From Hyphomicrobiales bacterium (lineage in GTDB: Bacteria > Pseudomonadota > Alphaproteobacteria > Rhizobiales > Xanthobacteraceae): a DNA stretch of 64,000 bases. The first letter of the stretch is position 1. Each line of letters begins with the position of its first letter. The position numbers and the translations under genes were made by a program. A model generated the notes under the pieces. That model did no database searches. It was not told where the DNA came from and was given only the letters and a program-made list of their open reading frames with translations. The DNA is taken from positions 26,486 through 90,485 of the forward strand of contig PNAI01000033.1 in NCBI GenBank assembly GCA_003169835.1, given 5' to 3'. This document shows, one piece after another, positions 27,284-35,498 of the stretch.

Positions 27284-28306
27284 TTAAGGCCGCGCTTTTG
27301 CGATGAGTGCGAGCCAGGGCTTGGCGGCCTCCTCGGCTGAGGTGCGATCATCCGGCTTCATCCTGCGCACGAAGTCTTCCAGGAACGGGTCGTTGGTGCC
27401 GCCGGCCTTTGCGATCATGTGCCACTTCGCCGCCTGCGCGGCGTTGACCGGCAGGCCCCGGCCGGTGGCATACATGAATGCCAGCCGGCTTTGCGCCACC
27501 GGATTGCCGAACTGCGCCGCCCTGCGCAGATAGGGACCTGCGGCGGCTTCGTTCTTGGGCACGCCGGTGCCGTTGAACAGCGCGATGGCGTACTCGACTT
27601 CGGCATCGACATGCTGCGCGAGCGCCGCCCGCCCCAGCAACCGCGCCGCCTCGCGCGCATCCTTGGGCACGCCTTTGCCTTCCATGTAGAGCGTCGCAAG
27701 CGCGTATTGCGCATCCGGATTGCCGGCGTCGGCCGCGGCGCGGAACAATTGGGCGGCGTGCGCAAAATCTTGCGGGAACATCTGGCCTTCGAGATAGAGC
27801 AGCCCGAGATTATAGGCCGCGAGTGCGTGACCCAGTTTTGCGGCGGCCTCGAACAGCTTCGCCGCGTCCTGGGGATTGCGCGCGCCTGCGCGGCCGGTCA
27901 TTCGAAACACCGCGAGCGCGAACATCGCTTCGCGATCGCCGCGCTCGGCGGCGCGCCTGTACCATTCCCCGGCTTGATTGTCGTCGCGCGGAATACCAAG
28001 CCCATCGGCGTAAAGCTCAGCCAACAGCGTCATCGCCTTGGGATCGCCCTTCTCATCGACCCGCTTCTTGGCCTCGGCGAACGCCGTCAGATAGAGGCCG
28101 CGCTGGTACGCGCCATAGGCCAAGTCGGGCTCTTGAGCGGCAGCCGTTGGTGCAGGCTTTGGACGTTGGGCGGTTGCCGCTTGCGCAAGTGCACTGGAGG
28201 CGATGAATGCGGCCGCAATCGCCGCGGGCGCGAACCACCGTACGATGCGCTTTGTCCTGGCGCACATTGTCCTGGCGCACATTGTCCTAGCGCACATTTT
28301 CATCAT
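27284..28306 (-). CDS. Sel1-like repeat protein with a tandemly repeated start region
   Basis: 340 aa. The N-terminus reads MMKMCARTMCARTMCARTKR because a 15-bp unit is present three times. A hydrophobic signal segment follows (FAPAAIAAAFIASSALAQA), then about six Sel1/TPR repeats such as AGEWYRRAAERGDREAMFAL and AAKLGHALAAYNLGLLYLEG. Sel1 repeats mediate protein contacts; the partner is unknown. The ATG at 28306 overlaps the ThiE-like stop (ATGATG with TGA). Several later in-phase ATGs could also start translation. Confidence 0.88.
   Translation of the reverse strand: MMKMCARTMCARTMCARTKRIVRWFAPAAIAAAFIASSALAQAATAQRPKPAPTAAAQEPDLAYGAYQRGLYLTAFAEAKKRVDEKGDPKAMTLLAELYADGLGIPRDDNQAGEWYRRAAERGDREAMFALAVFRMTGRAGARNPQDAAKLFEAAAKLGHALAAYNLGLLYLEGQMFPQDFAHAAQLFRAAADAGNPDAQYALATLYMEGKGVPKDAREAARLLGRAALAQHVDAEVEYAIALFNGTGVPKNEAAAGPYLRRAAQFGNPVAQSRLAFMYATGRGLPVNAAQAAKWHMIAKAGGTNDPFLEDFVRRMKPDDRTSAEEAAKPWLALIAKARP
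28250..28294 (-). repeat. Three 15-bp tandem copies at the start of the Sel1-repeat gene
   Basis: The copies are 28250-28264, 28265-28279 and 28280-28294 with a unit close to CATTGTCCTGGCGCA; the outer copies each differ by one base. Each full copy adds one in-phase ATG on the minus strand. Confidence 0.95.
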
Positions 28307-28962
28307 GCGACTTCCTCCGGCAGCGCGAGGCAAGCCGCCGCATCGGCAATGGCTACGGCAACGCCGCGCGCATCGTTCCAGATGAAATCGCCGACCGCCA
28401 CGAAATCCGCGCCCGCCGCAGCGAGCGGTGCGATCTCATCGCGGCTTGCAGCGTATGCGACGCACGGGATCTCGAACACTTCCGCCCACCACGCGACGCG
28501 CTCCACAATCGCGTCGAACGCCGGCCGCCCGCCGTCTGCCTCGGGCTCGCCGAACATCACGTAATCGGCGCCGCGCTCGGCCACGAACATGGCGTCATGC
28601 CGGCCCGGCAACCCGCCGCAGCCGGCAATGCGCTCGGGCTTGAGGCTGTCGAGCGCATCGGAGAATGCCTCGGGTCCGGTCAGATGCGCGCCGTCCGCGC
28701 TGCCGCGCGCGACGATATCCGCGATGCCGTCGAGCAACAGCGCGGTGTCTTTCTTTGCCGCGATAGGAGCGAGTACCTTGACGCGGTTGATCAAGGCCCG
28801 CTCGTCGGCGTGCGTGAGCCGCAGCAGCACGGCGGCGACATCGGCCGTATCAAGGGCTGTGGCAAGATCGCGCGCAAAGCTCTGCGCATCCGCGACCTCG
28901 GGCGTTACGAGGTAGAGGCGCGGAGGCGGGCGCTTGGGCGCGGGTTGTGCAGCTTTCGACAT
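28303..28962 (-). CDS. Thiamine phosphate synthase (ThiE)-like protein
   Basis: 219-aa TIM-barrel protein of the ThiE/TenI type. Family-like blocks are PPPRLYLVTPEVADAQSFAR, ALLLDGIADIVARGSADGAH and GADYVMFGEP. The active-site segments depart from classical ThiE (LLLDG in place of the NDR type motif, a changed phosphate loop), so it may be a divergent paralogue. The start is uncertain, 28962 or 28983. It overlaps the Sel1-repeat gene by 4 nt. Confidence 0.75.
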   Translation of the reverse strand: MSKAAQPAPKRPPPRLYLVTPEVADAQSFARDLATALDTADVAAVLLRLTHADERALINRVKVLAPIAAKKDTALLLDGIADIVARGSADGAHLTGPEAFSDALDSLKPERIAGCGGLPGRHDAMFVAERGADYVMFGEPEADGGRPAFDAIVERVAWWAEVFEIPCVAYAASRDEIAPLAAAGADFVAVGDFIWNDARGVAVAIADAAACLALPEEVA

Positions 28963-29053
28963 TACACTCGCATGCGATGGCAATTCGGCGCAAATGGGGG
29001 CGATTCACTGCCCCGCGTCAATGCCGAAAAACGCTTCCGGCTAAAGCGAGGCA

Positions 29054-30080
29054 CTACGCTGCCTTCTTCTCCAGGTCGGCCTTCCATTGACCCAGTGCGG
29101 CAAGCCCGTTCATGCGCGCGCGATGGCTGAACACGCGTTGCGCGGCGGCGACGTTTTCGCTCTTGCCCGACCATGCCTTTTGCGGCGCGTGCTGCAGCGC
29201 GCGGCCGTAGGAGAACGTGAGCTTCCACGGCAGGCCGCCGAACTTGTTCATGGCGTCGAGATGCGCGGTGGCATCTTCGTCCGATTGTCCGCCGGAAAGG
29301 AACGCGATGCCCGGCACGGCGCCCGGCACGCAGGCCTTGAGCACCTTCAACGTCTTTTCCGCCACTTCCGCCACGGAGGATTTCTTCGCGCTCTTCTTGC
29401 CCGCGATCGCCATGTTGGGCTTGAGCACCATGCCTTCGAGCGCGACGCGGTTATAAAATAATTCCTGGAAAGTCTCCTTGAGCAGCCACTCGGTGACCTC
29501 GACGCAGCGGTCGATGTCGTGATCGCCGTCCATCAGCACTTCGGGCTCGACGATCGGCACGATTTGCGCCACCTGGCATAAGCGCTGCGTAGCGCGCGAG
29601 CGCGTGGGCATTTGCTTTGATGCACGTGTAGCTCGGCAGGCCATGCGGACCGATGTCGATCACACCGCGCCATTTGGCGAAGCGCGCGCCCTGCTCGTAA
29701 TATTTCGGCAGCCGGTCGGCGAGCTTGTCGAGCCCGATGGTGACCAGCTCCCCCGGACAGCCCGGCAGCGGTTTCGTCCCCTCGTCCACCTTGATGCCGG
29801 GAAGCGATCCGGCCTTCTTGATGATCTCAACCAGCGGCGTGCCGTCTTTGGCTTTTTGCCAGATGGTCTCGTCGTACAGGATCACGCCCGAGATATTCTT
29901 CATCCCTTCGCTCGCGCGGAATAGCATTTCGCGATAGTCGCGGCGACTTTCGTCGGTCGATTCCACACCGATGGCGTCGAACCGTTTCTTGATCGTACCG
30001 CTCGATTCGTCGGCAGCGAGAATTCCCTTGCCGGGTGCGACCATGGCTTCGGCCACCTTGTTCAGCTCTGCGAGGTTCAT
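29054..30080 (-). pseudogene. Class I fructose-bisphosphate aldolase with an apparent +1 frameshift
   Basis: Aldolase of glycolysis/gluconeogenesis. The first 160 or so codons from the ATG at 30080 read as normal class I aldolase (AMVAPGKGILAADESSGTIK; GVIDIGPHGLPSYTCIKANA). After HALARYAAL the frame is lost. The rest (LCQVAQIVPIVEPEVLMDGD; LEGMVLKPNMAIAGKK with the Schiff-base Lys in LLKPNM-type context; GIAFLSGGQSDEDATAHLDA) continues in another frame to 29054. The switch is at 29576-29583, where one extra base fits. It may be a real mutation or an assembly error. The two halves are otherwise intact. Confidence 0.85.
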
Positions 30081-30135
30081 CGCACTCTCCGTTCTATTTT
30101 TTGTCTCCCCCGCAAACGGGGGAGGGAGTTCGGGG

Positions 30136-31329
30136 TCATTTTATCCTCAACACCTCGACCCCGGGCAAGGCCTTGCCTTCCATCCATTCCAGGAATGCGC
30201 CCCCGGCGGTGGAAACATACGTGAACCGGTCTACGACGCCCGCGGCGTTAAGCGCGGCCACCGTGTCGCCGCCGCCCGCGACCGAGACGAGCTTGTGCGC
30301 TTCCGTCAACTCTGCCGCGGCTTCCGCCACTTCGATAGTACCGATATCGAACGGCTCCAGTTCAAAGGCGCCAAACGGCCCGTTCCACACCAGCGTTTTC
30401 ACCCGCGCCAGTACCGAAATCACATGTTCGATGCTGCGCGGCCCGATGTCCAGGATCATGTCGTCGGAGCCCACGCTGTCGATTGCGACGGCGCGCGAAG
30501 GGGCGTTCGCCTCGAATTTCTTGGCCACCGTCGCATCGACCGGCAGCACGATTTCGCAGCCTTTCGCCTTGGCTTTTGCCAGAATGTCGCGCGCGGTGGC
30601 GGCCAGATCGTGCTCGCACAGCGATTTGCCGACCGGTTTTCCTTGCGCGGCCAAGAAAGTATTCGCCATGCCGCCGCCGATGATCAACGTGTTCACCTTG
30701 GCGACGAGATTGCCGAGCAGCTCAAGTTTGGTGGAGACTTTTGCGCCGCCCACAACGGCTGCGACCGGGCGCTGCGGCGCTTCCAGCGCTGCCGAAAGCG
30801 CATCGAGCTCCGCCTGCATGGCGCGGCCCGCATAGGCCGGCAAGGCATGGCCCAAGCCTTCGGTAGAGACATGCGCGCGGTGCGAGACGGAAAAGGCATC
30901 GTTCACCCAAAGATCGCCGAGCTTTGCGAGTGCTGCGATGAATCCCGGATCGTTCTTCTCTTCGCCTTTGTGGAAGCGCGTGTTTTCAAGGCAAACGATA
31001 TCGCCCGGCTTCATCGCGGCGATCGCGGCTTCGGCTTTGGCGCCAATGCAGTCTTCGACAAAGCTAACCTTTCGTCCGATGACTCTGGCCACTTCCGCGG
31101 CGATGGTTTTGAGCGAGTCTTTCGCGTCGGGTCCCTTCGGCCGGCCGAGATGCGAAAGCAGGATCACCTTGCCGCCCTTGTCGGCGATCTCGAAGATCGT
31201 GGGCATGGCGCGCGCGATGCGCGTTGCATCGGAGACTTTGCCGTTCTCCATCGGCACGTTGAGGTCCACGCGCAGCAGCACGCGCTTATTCTTGACGTCG
31301 GCCTGATCGAGAGTGCGGAAATTGGACAT
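30136..31329 (-). CDS. pgk: Phosphoglycerate kinase
   Basis: 397 aa. It has [20 protein letters not shown] then [12 protein letters not shown], the substrate helices [32 protein letters not shown] and the nucleotide loop [23 protein letters not shown] at 31329; a GTG two codons upstream is possible and neither has a good Shine-Dalgarno. It sits in the tkt-gap-pgk-fba run, with a palindromic repeat pair between gap and pgk. Confidence 0.97.
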   Translation of the reverse strand: MSNFRTLDQADVKNKRVLLRVDLNVPMENGKVSDATRIARAMPTIFEIADKGGKVILLSHLGRPKGPDAKDSLKTIAAEVARVIGRKVSFVEDCIGAKAEAAIAAMKPGDIVCLENTRFHKGEEKNDPGFIAALAKLGDLWVNDAFSVSHRAHVSTEGLGHALPAYAGRAMQAELDALSAALEAPQRPVAAVVGGAKVSTKLELLGNLVAKVNTLIIGGGMANTFLAAQGKPVGKSLCEHDLAATARDILAKAKAKGCEIVLPVDATVAKKFEANAPSRAVAIDSVGSDDMILDIGPRSIEHVISVLARVKTLVWNGPFGAFELEPFDIGTIEVAEAAAELTEAHKLVSVAGGGDTVAALNAAGVVDRFTYVSTAGGAFLEWMEGKALPGVEVLRIK

Positions 31330-31347
31330 AGGCACTTGTTTGTCGCA

Positions 31348-31452
31348 CTCATCCTTCGAGACGCCTCGCTGCGCTCGGCTCCTCAGGATGAGGGCTTAGG
31401 CTCTGTTCCTCGTCCTGAGGAGCGCCCGCAGGGCGCGTCTCGAAGGACGAGG
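31348..31452. repeat. Pair of REP-like palindromes between gap and pgk
   Basis: The first palindrome, 31348-31392, runs from CTCATCCTTCGAGACG to CTCCTCAGGATGAG. The second, 31408-31452, runs from CCTCGTCCTGAGGAGCG to CGTCTCGAAGGACGAGG. They are inverted relative to each other. This CTCATCCTGAGGAG/CTCGAAGGATGAG sequence is a well-known dispersed palindrome of Hyphomicrobiales genomes. Confidence 0.8.
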
Positions 31453-31457
31453 TCCGT

Positions 31458-32465
31458 TCAAATCAGCTTGCCCATCGCCACCGCGGTATCCGCCATGCGG
31501 TTGGAGAAGCCCCATTCGTTGTCGTACCACGACATCACGCGCACGAACGTGCCGTCCATCACCTTGGTCTGATCCATGTGGAAGATGGACGAGCGCGGAT
31601 CGTGATTGAAGTCCATCGAGACGTTGGGCGCGTCAGTGTAGCCGAGGATGCCTTTGAGCTGCTGCTCGGCCGCGCGCTTGATCGCACCGTTGATCTCGTC
31701 CTTGGTCGTTGCACGCTTGGCGACGAACTTGAAGTCGACAACTGAAACATTCGGCGTCGGCACGCGGATCGCAACGCCGTCGAGCTTGCCGGCAAGCTCC
31801 GGCAGAACCAGGCCGACCGCCTTGGCCGCTCCCGTCGAGGTCGGGATCATGTTCAGCGCCGCCGCGCGCGCGCGATAGAGATCCTTGTGCACCGTGTCCA
31901 GCGTGGGCTGGTCGCCGGTGTACGAATGAATGGTCGTCATAAAGCCTTTGTCGATGCCGATCGCGTCGTTGAGAACCTTGGCGACCGGCGCGAGGCAATT
32001 GGTCGTGCACGAGGCGTTCGAGATGACTTTGTGATCCCGCGTCAGCTTGTCGTGATTTACGCCATAGACCACGGTGAGATCGACGCCGTCCGCCGGCGCG
32101 GAGATGAGCACGCGCTTGGCGCCGGCGGTCAGGTGCATCGACGCTTTTTCCTTGGACGTGAAAATGCCGGTGCACTCGAGCGCGATGTCGACGCCCAGCT
32201 CCTTCCACGGCAACTGCGAAGGGTCTTTGTGCGCCGTCACCTTGATCGCACCATTGCCGACGCTGATGGTGTCGCCCTTCACCGTGACTTCGCCAGGAAA
32301 CCGGCCGTGTACCGAATCGAAGCGCAGCAGATGCGCGTTGGTCTCGACCGGGCCCAGATCGTTGATGCCGACCACCTCGATATCCTTGCGGCCGGCTTCC
32401 GCGATCGCGCGCAGCACGTTGCGGCCGATGCGGCCGAAGCCGTTGATGGCAACTCGAACGGTCAT
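31458..32465 (-). CDS. gap: Glyceraldehyde-3-phosphate dehydrogenase, type I
   Basis: 335 aa. [20 protein letters not shown] is the NAD-binding fold. The catalytic Cys lies in [20 protein letters not shown], the His is in the [13 protein letters not shown] segment, and [20 protein letters not shown] closes the protein. AAGGAG lies 7 nt before the ATG. It is 14 nt downstream of tkt and upstream of pgk. Confidence 0.98.
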   Translation of the reverse strand: MTVRVAINGFGRIGRNVLRAIAEAGRKDIEVVGINDLGPVETNAHLLRFDSVHGRFPGEVTVKGDTISVGNGAIKVTAHKDPSQLPWKELGVDIALECTGIFTSKEKASMHLTAGAKRVLISAPADGVDLTVVYGVNHDKLTRDHKVISNASCTTNCLAPVAKVLNDAIGIDKGFMTTIHSYTGDQPTLDTVHKDLYRARAAALNMIPTSTGAAKAVGLVLPELAGKLDGVAIRVPTPNVSVVDFKFVAKRATTKDEINGAIKRAAEQQLKGILGYTDAPNVSMDFNHDPRSSIFHMDQTKVMDGTFVRVMSWYDNEWGFSNRMADTAVAMGKLI

Positions 32466-32479
32466 CCCGCGACTCCTTT

Positions 32480-34543
32480 TTAAGCTTTGCCCAACCGGCG
32501 CAGCGCCGCCTCGGCAACCGCCTCCGGGGTAATGCCGAAATGCTTGTACAGGTCCTTATATGGTGCGCTGGCGCCGAAACCGCTCATGCCCACGAACGCG
32601 CTCTCGGTGCCGATGATCGCATCCCAGCCCTGGCGCACGCCGGCCTCGACCGCGACCTTGACCCGCGCTTCTCCGATGACGGCGAGCCGCTCGGCTTCCG
32701 GCGCCGCCAGGAACAGCTCGAAGCAGGGCACCGACACGACCCGCGCGGACACGCCCTTTTGCCGCAAGAATTTCCGGGCTTCGACCGCGATGGAAACTTC
32801 CGAGCCCGAAGCAAACAGCGAAACCGCCGCCACCGGGGTCTCGGCCGGAACGATCTCATAGGCCCCGGCGGCGCAGCGGTTGCGCTCGTCGTGGCCGAGC
32901 CGCAGCTGCGGCAGGTTCTGCCGCGTAAGCGCGAGCACGCTCGGGCCGGTCTTGGAATCGAGCGCGATCTCCCAGCACTCGATTGTCTCCACCGCATCGC
33001 ACGGGCGGAACACGCGCAGGTTCGGCATCGCGCGCAAGCTTGCCAGATGCTCCACCGGCTGATGCGTCGGCCCGTCTTCGCCCAGCCCAATCGAGTCATG
33101 CGTCATCACGTGGATGACGCGCTGCCCCATGAGCGCCGCGAGCCGGATCGAAGGCCGGCAATAATCCGAGAACACCAGGAACGTGCCCGAGTAGGGAATG
33201 ATCCCGCCGTGCAGCGCCATGCCGTTCATGGCCGCAGCCATCCCGTGCTCGCGCACGCCGAAATGGATGAAGCGGCCGGCGTAATCCTTCGCCGACAGCA
33301 CCGTCGTGCTCTTGGTCTTGGTGTTGTTCGAGCCGGTGAGGTCAGCCGAGCCGCCGATCATCTCCGGCAGCGCGGGCGTGATCATTTCAAGCGCGGCTTC
33401 CGAGGCCGAACGCGTCGCAACATCCTTGGGCGCGGCGGCAAGCTTTTCCTTGGCGGCGCGTATGGCGCCCGTGAGTTTTTCCCGCGGCAGATCGCCGCGA
33501 ATGCGCCGCGAGAATTCGGCGCGCTGCTCAGCCGGGAGCGCGGCGAGCCTGTTGTCCCAATCCTTGCGTGCCGCGATCGAGCGTTGGCCGGCGGCGCGCC
33601 ATTGCGCCAGCACATCGGCGGGAATTTGGAACGGCGGTTCGTTCCATCCGAGCGCTGCGCGCGCAGCCGCGATCTCGTCGGCACCGAGCGGCGAGCCATG
33701 AGCCTTTTCGCTGCCGGCCTTGCTCGGCGCGCCGAAACCGATTGTCGTGCGGCAAGCAATCAGCGTCGGCCGGTCGAACGTCTTCGCCGTCTCGATCGCA
33801 GCCGCAATCGCATTGGGATCGTGACCGTCGATGCGTGTCGCGATCCAACCGGCAGCCTCGAAGCGTTTGACCTGGTCGACCGAGTCGGAAAGCGACAGCG
33901 GCCCGTCGATGGAGATGCCGTTGTCGTCGAACAGCACGATCAGCTTGTTCAGCCGCAGGTGCCCCGCAAGCGCGATCGACTCCTGGCTGATGCCTTCCAT
34001 CAGATCACCGTCGGACACCAGCACATACGTATGATGATCGACGATATCCTTGCCGAACACCGCGGCCAGATGCCGCTCCGCGATCGCCATGCCTACCGCG
34101 TTGCCAAGCCCCTGGCCGAGCGGCCCGGTGGTTGTTTCAATGCCCGGCGTGTGCCCGTGCTCGGGATGGCCGGCGGTGATCGAGCCGAGCTGACGAAAGC
34201 GCTTGATCTGCTCGATCGTCATCGCCGGGTAGCCCAATAGATGCAGCGCCGCGTAGACCAGCATCGAGCCGTGGCCTGCCGAGAGCACAAAGCGGTCGCG
34301 ATCGGGCCAGGCCGGATGGGCCGGGTCGAATTTCAAGAACCGCGTGAACAGGACGGTCGCGATGTCGGCTGCACCCATGGGCAGGCCGGGGTGGCCGGAT
34401 TTCGCCTGCTCGACCGCATCCATGGCGAGCGCGCGGATGGCGTTGGCCAGACGGTCATGCTCGGCGCGCATTGCGGGACTCCGTTCGCCCTGACGCGGCG
34501 AAGGCGCGACGGCAGCGGTCGTCTGCGAGGCTTTGGCGATCAT
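32480..34543 (-). CDS. tkt: Transketolase
   Basis: 687 aa, a little longer than most because of the N-terminal [20 protein letters not shown] before [20 protein letters not shown]. The ThDP-binding block is [20 protein letters not shown], followed by [11 protein letters not shown]. The pyrimidine-domain motif is [20 protein letters not shown], and [20 protein letters not shown] is a family block. The frame stays open far upstream to 35155, overlapping DUF4164/zapA in antisense, but that part is not transketolase. The start at 34543 has AGGCG about 6 nt upstream. Confidence 0.96.
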   Translation of the reverse strand: MIAKASQTTAAVAPSPRQGERSPAMRAEHDRLANAIRALAMDAVEQAKSGHPGLPMGAADIATVLFTRFLKFDPAHPAWPDRDRFVLSAGHGSMLVYAALHLLGYPAMTIEQIKRFRQLGSITAGHPEHGHTPGIETTTGPLGQGLGNAVGMAIAERHLAAVFGKDIVDHHTYVLVSDGDLMEGISQESIALAGHLRLNKLIVLFDDNGISIDGPLSLSDSVDQVKRFEAAGWIATRIDGHDPNAIAAAIETAKTFDRPTLIACRTTIGFGAPSKAGSEKAHGSPLGADEIAAARAALGWNEPPFQIPADVLAQWRAAGQRSIAARKDWDNRLAALPAEQRAEFSRRIRGDLPREKLTGAIRAAKEKLAAAPKDVATRSASEAALEMITPALPEMIGGSADLTGSNNTKTKSTTVLSAKDYAGRFIHFGVREHGMAAAMNGMALHGGIIPYSGTFLVFSDYCRPSIRLAALMGQRVIHVMTHDSIGLGEDGPTHQPVEHLASLRAMPNLRVFRPCDAVETIECWEIALDSKTGPSVLALTRQNLPQLRLGHDERNRCAAGAYEIVPAETPVAAVSLFASGSEVSIAVEARKFLRQKGVSARVVSVPCFELFLAAPEAERLAVIGEARVKVAVEAGVRQGWDAIIGTESAFVGMSGFGASAPYKDLYKHFGITPEAVAEAALRRLGKA

Positions 34544-34766
34544 TGGACGCCTGTGTGAACGGGCTGGGATAGCACGTAAGACCTTGGAGTCAATGTGACG
34601 CAAGCCCGGCGCGGCCGGCTTTTCGGCACTCGCGTAAAGGCAGGGGACATCCGCACTCGCAGCGTTGACTGAAAGCCGCCACAGAACGTAAGGTTCCTCC
34701 GCTAATTGCTTGCTCACGAATGATTTTTTGCGGCACGGAAGCGATTGACGGCGCAGCTTTGGCGCC

Positions 34767-34806
34767 AAGGGGCAAAGAGGTCGAACAAGGGGGCAAGAGG
34801 TCGAAC
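34767..34806 (+). repeat. 20-bp tandem duplication carrying the ribosome-binding site of the DUF4164 gene
   Basis: The copies at 34767-34786 and 34787-34806 match at 18 of 20 positions, and both contain the SD-like AAAGAGG or CAAGAGG followed by TCGAAC. The second copy ends one base before the ATG at 34808, giving AGAGG a good 7-nt spacing. Confidence 0.95.
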
Positions 34807-34807
34807 G

Positions 34808-35092
34808 ATGACCGATCAGAGCCTGATCGACGCGGCCACCCGTCGTCTCGCCTTGGCGCTCGATGCGCTGGACGCCTCCCTTGATCGCAGAGTCGAGGCC
34901 GACCGCAGCGGTGCCGCGCTCAGCAACCAATTCCAAGCCCTCGGCAGCGACCGCTCGCGGCTCGCCTCCGCGCTGGATGCCGAGACCGCCCGTTCGCGCC
35001 AGCTGGAAACCGCCAATCGCGAAATCGCCCGCCGGCTTGATTCGGCGATCGACAATGTCCGCGCGGTGGTCGACGCGCAACAAAAGCCGTGA
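34808..35092 (+). CDS. DUF4164 coiled-coil protein
   Basis: 94 aa, mostly alpha helical: [20 protein letters not shown] and [20 protein letters not shown]. It matches the small DUF4164 proteins that precede zapA in Hyphomicrobiales; a role with ZapA in cell division is inferred from this neighbour only. The ATG at 34808 follows the second of two duplicated SD segments. It is divergent from tkt, and zapA starts 19 nt downstream. Confidence 0.85.
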   Translation: MTDQSLIDAATRRLALALDALDASLDRRVEADRSGAALSNQFQALGSDRSRLASALDAETARSRQLETANREIARRLDSAIDNVRAVVDAQQKP

Positions 35093-35111
35093 AGGAACTG
35101 ATGAGGACGCC

Positions 35112-35498
35112 ATGGCACAAGTAAGCGTCACGATTAATGGCCGGCAGTATCGCATGGCCTGCGAAGACGGGCAGGAAAATCACCTCGTCAAGCTCGCCAA
35201 AAATCTTGACGACCGTATTGTCGATTTACGCGGCAAGTTCGGACAGATCGGCGATGCGCGTCTCATCGTCATGGCCGCGATCACGGTCGCCGACGATCTT
35301 GCTGAAATGGGCAAACGCGTGCGCCATTTGGAGGACGAGCTTTCGGCGTTGCAAGACGCGCGCGTGGTTTCCGCCGATCGCTCACAGGCCATGCATACCG
35401 CCATTGTCGCGGCGTTCAATTCGGCTTCCGAACGCATCGAGAGCATCGCGCGGCGGCTCAACCAGACTGTCGCCGAAGACAATGTGGCGATGGGCTAG
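35112..35498 (+). CDS. zapA: Cell division protein ZapA
   Basis: ZapA crosslinks FtsZ filaments. The 128-aa product starts [20 protein letters not shown] and has the globular domain then a C-terminal helix ([40 protein letters not shown]). In many relatives DUF4164-zapA-6S RNA-fcl-ymdB are contiguous. Here the RNA and fcl part lies about 19 kb away (15.5-16.3 kb), so this block is split. Its stop overlaps that of the convergent EAL gene by 4 nt. Confidence 0.92.
   Translation: MAQVSVTINGRQYRMACEDGQENHLVKLAKNLDDRIVDLRGKFGQIGDARLIVMAAITVADDLAEMGKRVRHLEDELSALQDARVVSADRSQAMHTAIVAAFNSASERIESIARRLNQTVAEDNVAMG

Noticed and set aside
32540..34240. A 566-codon plus-strand open frame opposite tkt
   Set aside because: Antisense to transketolase, Arg/His-rich and without any recognisable domain.
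34544..35155. Extension of tkt upstream to an 891-aa protein
   Set aside because: The extra part runs antisense through DUF4164 and zapA and does not resemble transketolase; the start at 34543 has an SD and the family N-terminus.
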